The position numbers and the translations under genes were made by a program. Below the pieces are notes generated by a model. That model had not been told where the DNA came from and searched no databases. It worked only from the letters and a program-made list of their open reading frames with translations. From Mesostigma viride (taxonomy: Eukaryota; Streptophyta; Mesostigmatophyceae; Mesostigmatales; Mesostigmataceae), in NCBI GenBank assembly GCA_009746045.1, contig RPFO01000842.1, positions 1 through 64,000 of the forward strand: DNA of 64,000 nt. Reading direction: 5' to 3'. This document shows, in pieces, positions 10,939 through 19,752 of this stretch (its first letter is position 1; each line of letters begins with the position of its first letter).

Positions 10939-10999
10939 GAACGGTGGTTTAACCGTCCCTCACACTGTTGTAGACCCTTTCCTGCATGCTGATGAACTC

Positions 11000-13291
11000 T
11001 TGAATGTCTCTGTGTTGGTAGATAGCGGTGCGGCTAGCTCCTTTGTGAGCGAAGCCCTAGTTAGGCGTTTAGGACTAGTCCCTACCCCTCACACCAAACC
11101 CGTTACTGTTCATTATGCTGATGGTCGCACCAGTCATTCCCCGGGTACGGTGTCCCTTCCCATGGTTATACAAGGACGTACTGTCAACCTGACGGCCACT
11201 ATAGGCCCTATCACTACCGCTGATGTATTACTAGGATTAGATTGGCACCAGGATAATAAGATTACTATTAATTATGATACCATGGTCATTTGGTTTCCAG
11301 ATAGCTCTTACTGGGTACCTGAACGTCATTATAGATTGGAAAATTTATCCTTGGTAGATATTACTCCTCCTACACCTGTTGATCCTCCTGTAAGACCTAT
11401 ACCTGAAGTATTAATGTCCAATGATGAGTTGCGTTCTGAACTAAAGGAATATGGATATTTATTATGTATGTTGCTTCAGTTAGAAGTACAGGAGATACCT
11501 ATCCCTAATAATAGTGTGGATATAGATATAAACACAGTGGATACAATAGGAGTGGGATTTACTGAAAATGAAATAGTAAGATACATGGCCGTGATAGATT
11601 CCTCAAAGGTTTTTGAAGAAAAGACTCCTTCTTATCCTCCTCCTCGTTCTGTTTTACACCGTGTAGTTATCAAGGACGGTGCAGTTCCTACGCACTCTCC
11701 GATGTATAGAATGGGCCCTACCGAGTTAAAGGAACTAAAACAGATTTTAGTGTCATTATTAGAAGCAGGATTGATAGAGCCTAGTAACTCCCCCTACTCA
11801 GCTGGTGTCCTGTTAGTTCCTAAGCCAAATGGCAAGTTTCGCCTAGTTACTGATTATAGGAAGTTGAATGATATTACTGTGAAGTCTAAATACCCTCTAC
11901 CTCGTATTGATGATATATTTAATAAGGTTAAAGGTTCCACTTGTTTCACAGTACTGGATTGTGCGGATGGTTTTTGGCAGTTGCGGATAGCTCCTGAGGA
12001 TTGCCATAAAACCGCCTTTGCTACCCCTTTTGGTCATTACCAGTTTAGAGTAGCGGCTATGGGACTCTGTAACTCGCCTGCCTCTTTTCAAATGTTAATG
12101 AATGAAGTGCTTAGACCTGTTATGGGAAATTCTCATCTTCCTCAGGTGTCCTCTGATCTAAAGGATCCTTCCTTCTCCTCTGTTTCTTTATCTGAGCATG
12201 ACCGTTCTTGTGCTCAAGCTTACTTAGATGATATTCTTATTTACTCTCCTGATTTTGAAACGCACCTACGTGATTTAAAGAAAGTATTAGAAATAATGGC
12301 TGAAAATTCTTTGTGGGCGCGCCGTGCTAAAGTGCGTTCGGGTAGGAGTGTCCCATTTTTAGGGCACGTTCTGTCAGATGCCGGGGTCGCTACCGACCCG
12401 GATAAAACTAAGTCAATTCAGGAATGGCCTACTCCTACCGACGTTAAAGGTGTACGTAGTTTCCTAGGAATTGCTTCTTACTATAGGCGTTTTATCCCGC
12501 GTTTCGCAACTATAGCAGCCCCTATTAATCATTTATTAAAGAAGGATATCCCCTTTGTTTGGAGTAGTGAATGTCAGTCGGCTTTTCAGTGCCTAAAATC
12601 CCTACTCCTTTCCCCTCCTGTACTCATCCTACCGGATACTACTAAACCCTTTGTTGTGGCTACAGATGCTAGTAAAGTAGCTATAGGTGGTGTCCTTCTC
12701 CAGGATCAGGGTCAGGGCTTACAGCCAATTGAGTATATCTCTAGGACAATGCTCCCTGCGGAGCGTAACTATCCTGTACACCAGCAGGAACTCTTAGCTG
12801 TGGTGTATTGTTGCCACGCTTGGCAGCACTTCCTTAAAGGTGCCCAATTTGATGTCTGCCTGAATGAACCCTGTGAGCTAGATCCTTATAGGTTAGTTAT
12901 CCAAACGGATCATCGTCCCCTTACCCATCTTCTCTCCCAACCCAACCTTACCCCTCGGCAAGCGCGCTGGATGGAATTTTTAGCACAGTTTTCCCCTTTT
13001 AAACTTCAGTATGTCAAGGGTGTAGATAACATAGTACCAGATGCACTCTCTCGTCGTGCAGACTATTCCTTCTTCGAGGACCTGGATGTTCTCAATACTA
13101 CTCTAGTTCCTACTACTATGGGTGTAACCCCTTATGGTGAACTACCTGATGATGAATCCTATGCCTACCTCTTTCATACATCTGTTCGCATGCCTGATCT
13201 CCTTTCTCACGTAGGACTCTCTCTCCCGTGTGAGGCCCTTCCCGTGGCCTCGGTGGGGGGGAGGGGAAAAATAAAATTTCTATACCGCTGA
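11000..13291 (+). CDS. pol: pol of element B: protease, reverse transcriptase, RNase H (integrase lost)
   Basis: One continuous 763-codon frame covers what is split in element A. The protease motif VDSGAASSFV is followed by the linker, RT with catalytic YLDD near 12,222-12,233, and RNase H (VATDASK, QTDHRPL). The frame is open back to the LTR A boundary, so the true start lies upstream in the interrupted part of B. It ends at 13,291 because a G-run near 13,255 has seven G where A has eight, which shifts the frame. Downstream, integrase has been deleted, so this copy could not integrate on its own. Confidence 0.9.
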   Translation: MNVSVLVDSGAASSFVSEALVRRLGLVPTPHTKPVTVHYADGRTSHSPGTVSLPMVIQGRTVNLTATIGPITTADVLLGLDWHQDNKITINYDTMVIWFPDSSYWVPERHYRLENLSLVDITPPTPVDPPVRPIPEVLMSNDELRSELKEYGYLLCMLLQLEVQEIPIPNNSVDIDINTVDTIGVGFTENEIVRYMAVIDSSKVFEEKTPSYPPPRSVLHRVVIKDGAVPTHSPMYRMGPTELKELKQILVSLLEAGLIEPSNSPYSAGVLLVPKPNGKFRLVTDYRKLNDITVKSKYPLPRIDDIFNKVKGSTCFTVLDCADGFWQLRIAPEDCHKTAFATPFGHYQFRVAAMGLCNSPASFQMLMNEVLRPVMGNSHLPQVSSDLKDPSFSSVSLSEHDRSCAQAYLDDILIYSPDFETHLRDLKKVLEIMAENSLWARRAKVRSGRSVPFLGHVLSDAGVATDPDKTKSIQEWPTPTDVKGVRSFLGIASYYRRFIPRFATIAAPINHLLKKDIPFVWSSECQSAFQCLKSLLLSPPVLILPDTTKPFVVATDASKVAIGGVLLQDQGQGLQPIEYISRTMLPAERNYPVHQQELLAVVYCCHAWQHFLKGAQFDVCLNEPCELDPYRLVIQTDHRPLTHLLSQPNLTPRQARWMEFLAQFSPFKLQYVKGVDNIVPDALSRRADYSFFEDLDVLNTTLVPTTMGVTPYGELPDDESYAYLFHTSVRMPDLLSHVGLSLPCEALPVASVGGRGKIKFLYR

Positions 13292-13656
13292 GCCATATAG
13301 CGACTAGGTCAGGAAAGTCTTATGAAAACGTAGTCCCTCTAGGACCTCCCCTTCTCTTTGGCAAGGCGGTAGGAGATCTCTTTAAACCTGTTCTGGATAC
13401 TTCTGTAGCGATGCCTACCTCTGATCTTGAACGCCTTATTATAGTAGATTTACGGCCACTGAGCCGGAAGCATTAGCTGCCATTGCTGCACATCCCCAAC
13501 AATTAGGCAAGCACCCTTGTAAATTTGTAGATGGGTGTAGTCGCCTGCTGCAGGAATATAAAACCCTGCACAAGCTCTAGTTGTAGGCCTTCTCCTCTCT
13601 TATGTTATGTCTGCTGTCGACGGGTGGTTGGTTGTCCCCTCCCCTCCGCAGCCGTC
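13292..13656 (+). pseudogene. Deleted integrase region of element B
   Basis: Bases 13,292-13,530 match A from about 5,972 to 6,209, then jump to the equivalent of 7,561 (ATGGGTGTAGTCGCC). About 1.35 kb of A, holding the integrase core and most of the chromodomain, is absent. The flanks share a short near-identical sequence (TAGGTGGGT in A at ~6,208, TAGATGGGT at ~7,558), pointing to a deletion by short direct repeats. The remaining tail up to the third ORF start is non-coding. Confidence 0.85.
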
Positions 13657-15945
13657 ATGTCAGAGCCTACCCCTCCGGCTGAGAGCCCGCTGCCGTCCCT
13701 GCCCCTACCGGACCCTGAGTTGTACTTCGAGGCCCTTCCGGGTCGTTGGGTTTCACGGTCTAGTTTCCCGGGTGGCGTCGTGCATCCGGCCCTCCAGGCC
13801 CAGCATGCGGGCATAGTCCGGGCGGCTCTCTTCGGGGTCACCTGGTACGGTCCTTCCCCTGCTGAACCGCATCAGCTTGTTTTGCACGGATTTGACGATG
13901 CCGGCCACTGCTTGCTAGAATGTGGCTCCAGCTGTCCAGCCTTGGGACAGATAGCTGCGATTCTCCAGTGCCCCAGGGTGTTTTCCTACCTTTCTACCCC
14001 TGTGGGTCGCTCCTGCCTACGGGATGTGTTCCCCTGGCTCCCTGCCGAGGGTGATGCGGAGCTGGATGAGAACCCCTGCGACCTGTTACGGGCCGTAGAG
14101 TTTATGGAGATAGCAGATCAGAACGCGGGTGTAGGATTTGGCGACCCTACCCCTACGGACGCGCCGGTAGAGGCGCAGTATTCCCCTGAGTATTCGGCCT
14201 CCCCTGCGGCGTCCTCCTCTTCCGTGTCGGCGCCTTCCCCTATCCCGTCTTCACCGAGGTCGGTCCTGTGCGCATCGGTGGAGCCTACCCCTTCGGGCTC
14301 TGGTCGTGAGCCTGATCCTCTTGCGGCGACAGTTTCTGCGATGCAGGCGCAGATCCAGTCCCTGACGGCGGCCTTCGGGGCCTTCATGGCGGCCCAGGCG
14401 CACGCGCCAGCCACGCCAGGTGGGGTGTCTGTGGCAGCTGTGCCCCCTTCCCCTTCGGTCGCCTCGGCGTCTACGGTTCCCTCTGGTGCTGCAGCTCCTA
14501 CGCCTTCGGCTACCGCTGCGCCTGCTACTGACGTACCTGCGCCTCGGCGCGAGTCCGCCGTCCCAGTGGCAGCGCCCGCCGCCGCCGCGTTCGAGCCGCC
14601 CACCACGTCAGCGCCGCCCTCGCGGGGTTTCTTCAGCGACCCGGGCGGTCTTCCCAGGCTTTGGGAGGGCGGTCCCCCGCAGAGGATCCCGGTGCCTGAC
14701 TGGAGCTTGGACGGTAACCAGTCGTATGCCGGATTGCCTGTCCCCACGGGTCCTATTTTCAACATGTGGCCTGGTGGTGCGCCACCCCCAGAGACCGGCG
14801 CGCCAGTTGCGGAGGCGGGTCCGTCGCGACTCCCTGCGGCCTCGGGTCCGACGCGGCCCCCTGTTGTACCGGCACCTTCTGCACCTGCGCCGGTTCCTAC
14901 CACTTCGTCGGCCCCTGCCCCTTCGGCCCCGCGGTCTTTGGCTGCGGTTGTTCGGTCCAGTGGCTCTGACCCGCGCGCCACCCGCGCTGCCGATTCCCTT
15001 CGGGAGTTGTCAGAGGGCGATCGGGATCGGGCCCCTTCTGTGGTGCATGCGACCCCGGAGTCGCGCGACGCGCCTGTCTTCGGGTATGGTATGTCTGCGC
15101 TCGCTTGCCGCCAGTGTGACCTGCCGCGCGCCTCCGCCGAGCTGGCCATTTCGCCCATGTCCTACGGGTTCTCCCAGGTGTGTCGGGCGCCGCGGGACCG
15201 TAACCTACCAGTTGAGACTGATCGGCCTCCTTTCGACATGGTTATTTTGGCTGATCCGGTGTTCCAGGGTGAGATCCTGGTTCGGCGCGTCCTGTACCGC
15301 TGGGCGCGACGCCACAATGACTTGGACACCTACGGCGGGTTCCAGTGGGCCTACCCTCCGCCTCTGGGCATTATGGCCTCAGATGCTCTTACGGTAGATT
15401 TTCCTGCGGTGCCGGGTGCCACGTATAGCACCGTCCTACAGCCCATCCTAGAGTGGGATGCCCGTCGTCCAGCGCCCATCCCGGGCCAGGGTTTGGACTC
15501 TCGGGGTCATCCTCCTCCCCGGGCTAGCGACTACCTTGAGACGTTCGGGTCGCGACAGTGTGCCCGCCGGTGGCGTTCCCGCGAGATTCGGCACATCCGG
15601 TTGTGGCCGTCCAACGTGGAGCCCCTGGTAGATCTGTTTTTCCCGACGGGTATGCGCCCTCGGATCCGGTACCATCGCCTGCTCCTTCGGGCTCTCTGCC
15701 TGATCGCGGTAGAGCCTTTCCTACGCCTCTTTGCCTGCGGTTTCCTGGACTGGGCCCGGGGCCAGGTCGTTCTTACACAGCATAGGTACTACTGGGCCTT
15801 CCTGGGACTTTTCCCTGACGGTGTGTGGGCCGATGTTTTCCTCACTGTAGATAGGCACGACAATGCTGAGGATGTGTCTCACTACCAGGCTTACCTGGAT
15901 GTCCTGCTGGCCTCCCGTGGTACCTACCAGACGGATGGCCATTAG
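13657..15945 (+). CDS. Third ORF of element B, 762 codons, unknown function
   Basis: The frame extends upstream to 13,531, but I choose the ATG at 13,657 because that stretch is the old pol tail in another frame and the sequence after this ATG matches A. Layout: an N-terminal ~150-residue domain (WVSRSSFPGGV, LFGVTWYGP), a long Ala/Pro/Ser-rich linker, a short predicted helix near residue 230, and a conserved C-terminal domain with RPPFDMVILADPVF, GFQWAYPPPLG and LRALCLIAVEPFLRLF. No membrane anchor, signal peptide, furin site or protease motif is evident, so an envelope role is unsupported. A/B differences are mostly synonymous at the C-terminus, suggesting protein-level constraint. Confidence 0.8.
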   Translation: MSEPTPPAESPLPSLPLPDPELYFEALPGRWVSRSSFPGGVVHPALQAQHAGIVRAALFGVTWYGPSPAEPHQLVLHGFDDAGHCLLECGSSCPALGQIAAILQCPRVFSYLSTPVGRSCLRDVFPWLPAEGDAELDENPCDLLRAVEFMEIADQNAGVGFGDPTPTDAPVEAQYSPEYSASPAASSSSVSAPSPIPSSPRSVLCASVEPTPSGSGREPDPLAATVSAMQAQIQSLTAAFGAFMAAQAHAPATPGGVSVAAVPPSPSVASASTVPSGAAAPTPSATAAPATDVPAPRRESAVPVAAPAAAAFEPPTTSAPPSRGFFSDPGGLPRLWEGGPPQRIPVPDWSLDGNQSYAGLPVPTGPIFNMWPGGAPPPETGAPVAEAGPSRLPAASGPTRPPVVPAPSAPAPVPTTSSAPAPSAPRSLAAVVRSSGSDPRATRAADSLRELSEGDRDRAPSVVHATPESRDAPVFGYGMSALACRQCDLPRASAELAISPMSYGFSQVCRAPRDRNLPVETDRPPFDMVILADPVFQGEILVRRVLYRWARRHNDLDTYGGFQWAYPPPLGIMASDALTVDFPAVPGATYSTVLQPILEWDARRPAPIPGQGLDSRGHPPPRASDYLETFGSRQCARRWRSREIRHIRLWPSNVEPLVDLFFPTGMRPRIRYHRLLLRALCLIAVEPFLRLFACGFLDWARGQVVLTQHRYYWAFLGLFPDGVWADVFLTVDRHDNAEDVSHYQAYLDVLLASRGTYQTDGH

Positions 15946-16304
15946 ATAGAGGGCCTTAGGCCCGACCTGAGGGTGTTGTCCCTCCGGTATGTAGAGTCGC
16001 CCTCATGTTCTGGCCAGTTGACTGGTCGTTCTTGGTCCTTGGTGCTGATGGGTTTACTCTGTGTGTCCTGCCCAGTGCCGTTCCCCCCCGGCAAGGACTT
16101 TGTTCCAGGCAGTTAGGGGAACCTACCACCAGGCTTGGTGCTGGCTAACCCTACACCTCCAGGCGTGGTGGTGGAGACCGTGTGAACTATTGGTGCCTTG
16201 TATCTTGGATGGCCTGCTGACTGTGTTAGTGTGTGCTGGGTGCATTAGGTTTCCTACCCCTTGTTTTCCTCCCTGTGCGTAGGGAGAGGGCTCCCTACCT
16301 TTGT
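15946..16304 (+). other. 3' untranslated region of element B
   Basis: No supported gene. It aligns with the same region in A (9,996-10,358) and leads into the polypurine tract GGGGGGGAGG at 16,305-16,314. Confidence 0.6.
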
Positions 16305-16314
16305 GGGGGGGAGG

Positions 16315-16887
16315 TGTTACGTCGCGTAACAATTCGTTGTAGTTACGGACGTAAATTAGGTCTTTTGCCTCGGTTGTCCCTAGGTTTACGTTTAGGCTCC
16401 TACCGGGACATTATTGTCCTCGTAACAGTACTGTGGTACATTGGGTGCTGTTGGGCGCCGCGCCGCGTACTTTACTAGTGGTCCTTATCCTGTGGTAGAA
16501 TGTAGTGGACCAGCGTGCATCAGTAGATGTAGTGGACCAGCGTGCATCTGTAGGCGAGGGCCATGTCGGCCCGAGCGTGTTGGACCGTTGGTGACCATTT
16601 ATGCGCGTCCTACCCTTTGTGTGTGCACTCGGCGTGTGTTAAATGAATTAACACATATAGGCTTGGGTCACGGCAGTGTAGTTGTGTTTCCTTCCTCTAT
16701 TCCTGGAGTAAACGGGTTTTGATAAATGGTTGTATGGCGTATTATAGTAACACTTACGTTAATGCATTGAGATCAGCTCCGTCACGTTCGTCTTTCGCCA
16801 GAGGGTTGAGTAGAGGAGGCCTGACCAGTTTAGGTAGTATCAGGCCCATTAGAGGTAGAGGCGGAGGTAGACATCCGCGGCGTAACA
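16315..16887 (+). repeat. 3' LTR of element B
   Basis: The 573-bp LTR has the same termini TGTTACG and CGTAACA. It is clearly more diverged from the two LTRs of A, including a local duplication of GTAGTGGACCAGCGTGCATC near 16,500-16,550. The leader ORF from ATG 16,734 remains open. It runs by chance or otherwise into the adjacent helicase frame. Confidence 0.92.
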
Positions 16888-17640
16888 ACGACATGGAGAT
16901 GAGCGAAAAAGCATTCAAAGTGGCTAAGAATTTGGAGATGATCCCGTTTGCCGAGAATGTGCGGAAGGCTCTCAAGAATTCGATGACTCGTCTTGACAGT
17001 GAGTTTGTCAGCAGACTTGACGAAACACCCCACCTGGTGTGCTTCAAGAATGGTGTTGTCGACTTGAGGACAAAAGAGTTGAGGCCCGGAAAACCAGAAG
17101 ACATGATCTCCCTTTCCACGATGATCGATTATGATCCAGGCGCAGACCAGACCAAGATAAAGGGGTTCATAAGATCAGTGGTGCCAGACGAGGACACTGC
17201 TAGGTACCTCGAGCAGTCTCTCGGGACCTTCTACATTGGCGCCAACGCGGAAGAGACGTCGCAGTTTTGGATAGGGGAGGGGAGAAACGGAAAAGGCGTC
17301 TTGAACACGTTCCTAAAAGCGGCTATGGGCGAGTACCAGAGCAAGGACCTGAAGGCATCTTTTGTCACCCGCCCAGACTCCGGGAACGGCGCTCCTAACC
17401 CAGAGCTGTGTTATTTGCGTGGGAAGAGGCTGGCAATGATCACAGAGACAAGCAACGACTGTAAGTTCTTGACTGACCGTTTCAAGAGCATAACAGGGAA
17501 CGACGAGCAATGTGCTAGGTTCTTGTATTCCAACAAGCTCGTCTCGTTCACTCCCCAGTTCAAGTTGGTGACGCAGACCAACCACGAGCCACAGTTCTCT
17601 GACATCGATCAGGGGTTGTTGAGTCGTATAGTATTGGGCC
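16888..17640 (+). pseudogene. D5-like SF3 helicase, part 1 (virus-derived)
   Basis: The frame continues from the LTR into a D5_N-type region (PHLVCFKNGVVDLRT is the usual signature), then an SF3 helicase core. The core shows Walker A GEGRNGKG at about 17,274-17,297, Walker B RLAMITET at about 17,425-17,450 and motif C LVTQTNHEP at about 17,564-17,590. D5 primase-helicases are replication proteins of nucleocytoplasmic large DNA viruses and relatives. The N-terminal primase part is missing because LTR element B is inserted just upstream. The frame is then interrupted at 17,641 by an inverted-repeat element. I infer an endogenous, inactive viral gene. Confidence 0.85.
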
Positions 17641-18105
17641 GGGCCCACTTCAAATGTTCCGAAAAGTGTGACAGTTTTTGTCGTTTTTTAGACTTTTTTG
17701 ACGATCGTCACTCTGCAGAGTGATTTGTCGTGCGAAATCGTGCGAAATTGTGCGAAATTTGCTGAAATCGTGTGAAATTTGCTGAAATTGTGCGAAATTG
17801 TGCGAAATTTCATGTGAAAAATGTCGACGGTAAAAAATTTTGATGTGCACAATGTGTGTGAATTCATGCGAAATTTTGTCAAACGTCACTCCCCAAAACG
17901 ACCCTTGCTTGAAATCCATGCGAAATCGTGCAAAATCATGCAAAATTGTGCGAAATCGTGCGAAATCGTGCAAAAATGTGTGAAAATTTTGCGAAAATCA
18001 CGCGAAAATCACGCGAACTCGTGCGAAATTTTATTTTTTTTTTGCGAAAATAGCGAAAAAGTGTCACACACTTGGCTTGGACGGCGGAACATTTGAAGTG
18101 GGCCC
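17641..18105. mobile_element. 465-bp terminal-inverted-repeat insertion in the helicase frame
   Basis: The ends are perfect 21-bp inverted repeats (17,641-17,661, starting GGGCCCACTTCAAATGTTCC; 18,085-18,105). The interior is AT-rich and built from irregular ~11-12 bp repeats around GTGCGAAAT. Flanks are GGCC on both sides, so the exact boundary slides by a base or two. Taking a 2-bp CG duplication makes the flanking helicase frame continuous. It encodes no transposase and looks like a non-autonomous MITE-like element. An intron-like origin was considered, but I find no GT..AG pair that keeps the frame. Confidence 0.75.
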
Positions 18106-18605
18106 GGCCATTGATTAGGTTTCCCTACTTCTTTGGTGGGGAGGAGGAGATCGACACTGCCAACCCTCTCCACCGCCTCAGAGACCCGACCCTTAAGATG
18201 AAGAAGGGGGAATACCAACAGGGGCTCGCGGCCTTGATGGTGGATGCAGCCTACAAGTACATCAACAAGATCGACGTCGCTCCAAAGTCAGAGCACATTA
18301 AGGAGCAAACCAAGAGGTACTTGAGAAGCGTCGACGATGTCAGGTCCTTTATGGAGAGCATTGAACTCATCCCATCGCCAGCTGGGAAGGTCGACTGCTC
18401 TACTCTTCTTGACCTGTTCAAGGAACAGTCGAAACTGCAAGATTACCCACTGCGCAAGTTTATTGGCGATCTACGCCGCCTGAATTACGACATAAAGCAG
18501 GCGAGAGTCGGCAAGGATTACAAGACCGGCGCGTCCATCAGGGCGCATTGTATCATGGGCTACAAGTTGGTCGAAGAGGTCACGACTTGTGCGTCGATGT
18601 ATTAG
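18106..18605 (+). pseudogene. D5-like SF3 helicase, part 2 (C-terminus)
   Basis: Removing the inserted element rejoins this frame with part 1. It begins with the arginine-finger/sensor-2-side strand (RFPYFFGGEE) and continues as an all-helical C-terminal domain of ~160 residues (QGLAALMVDAAYKYI, TKRYLRSVDDVRSF, ending in EVTTCASMY). This matches the usual C-terminal region of viral D5-type helicases (a poxvirus D5/primase C-terminal-like winged-helix area). The stop is at 18,603-18,605. Confidence 0.8.
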
Positions 18606-19752
18606 AGCCAGTGGTAAAATTGTACTCAAAAGCATGACCTACATATTCACAATTCTAATAAACACAAGTTAAACCCATCCACCCCCTCTCGCCCCTCCCC
18701 GGCACTCCCCGAGATGGCGCGTACATGCTACCGACTTCCGAGCAGGACCGCGCCTGTCTTTGTCTTTGGACGGACGGCCCTGTCTCTGGACCAAAGACAC
18801 CAAAGACGCCGAAGACGGCCCAAAGACAGATGGTCGCGGCCTCTTAACCCCTTCCCATTACCCGGGGAGGCATTCTCGCCGATCTGAATGGGTTCTGTCT
18901 TTGTGTCTTTGGGATTTTGCCAAAAGTCCCTTAGGTATATGGGATGCCGTAGGTGATACCAGTCCTAGGTCTTAGGCGTGTTTCTTAGGATATAGTCTCT
19001 CTAATCATTACTTTCTAAAATCTCAAAGACACAAAGACAGAGGGAGACAAACACCACCTCATAACTGTAGGACAGCTACCTAGACGCAAATAAGACCATG
19101 CGAAGGTCCTGTCTTTGAGCTGTCTTTGAGCTGTCTTTCTCAAGCAAATCCCAAAGACAGAGACCAAAGACACGCTTCTAAAAGCACCTCTACCGTCCGC
19201 CCGCAAAACCGGCGCGAATCGTGCGTTCCCCACGAAAGACCCGGCGTTGTTTGCTTGCTTGTTGAGGGGTCGTGAGGGAGGGGGGAAAATTGGCCAGATA
19301 AAGTATAGTACTTATATCAAATTATCTGGCCAATTTTCCCCCATATCAGAACCTCTCCCCGTGTATTGACGAGTTTGTTGGTGTTTTTTGTGGCGGATGA
19401 CAGAATTTTGGTGACATCTAAAGCCCTGTGACCCATCAAGCCTTAAGGTTGGCGGGGGTCTGGAAGTAATAGCTGACCATTGACGCGTGTCAGTAAAAAA
19501 TCCAAGTGAGTGCAAGGTGTTCACTGGAAGATAAAGTCAGTGAACCGCCTGTCAAACCCAGCGCCGCGCCGGCACCGAGGAATTTTTTGTTATAAGCCGC
19601 GTTTACCACCGCCCTTAGACTGCCGTCAGCCACCGACAAACACGTGACACTCACGCAGCCCTGGTCGATGCAAGCGGACGTAACGTGACCTTGCATAAAA
19701 TTTTGATATGATGGAATGCATTATGAACCAACCTGCAGTCTAACAGATAGCC
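18606..19752. other. Non-coding gap with a TGTCTTTG/CAAAGACA motif field
   Basis: No credible gene was found. Between about 18,745 and 19,170 the 8-mer TGTCTTTG or its complement CAAAGACA appears many times on both strands, including a triple direct run near 19,110-19,140. Stretches such as CTGTCTTTGTGTCTTTGGGAT at ~18,900 are mirrored by ATCCCAAAGACAGAGACC at ~19,150. The region separates the helicase from the next ORF and also holds the hairpin listed separately. Confidence 0.6.
19281..19342. terminator. Perfect 21-bp inverted repeat hairpin
   Basis: GGGGGAAAATTGGCCAGATA plus one A (19,281-19,301) is perfectly complementary to 19,322-19,342 with a 20-nt loop. It lies between two same-strand viral-type frames. 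A bidirectional transcription end or RNA 3'-end signal is possible, by analogy with hairpins between genes of some large DNA viruses. It could equally be a small foldback element. Confidence 0.5.

Larger units (their letters stand above)
10939..16887 (+). mobile_element. Right part of Gypsy element B, including its 3' LTR
   Basis: Sequence resumes at GAACGGTGG exactly where 1-184 was interrupted. It contains a long PR-RT-RNase H frame, a deletion of the integrase, an intact third ORF, a polypurine tract and a 3' LTR. B is the older host of nested element A. Downstream it borders a viral-type helicase frame, so B itself was inserted into that sequence. Its 5' LTR and TSD partner are outside the window. 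Confidence 0.9.

Noticed and set aside
13657-15945. Third ORF as an envelope protein
   Set aside because: No signal peptide, transmembrane helix or cleavage site could be seen; only its position resembles env.
17720-18060. GTGCGAAAT repeats as CRISPR or origin iterons
   Set aside because: Spacing is irregular and the repeats lie inside a TIR-bounded insertion.
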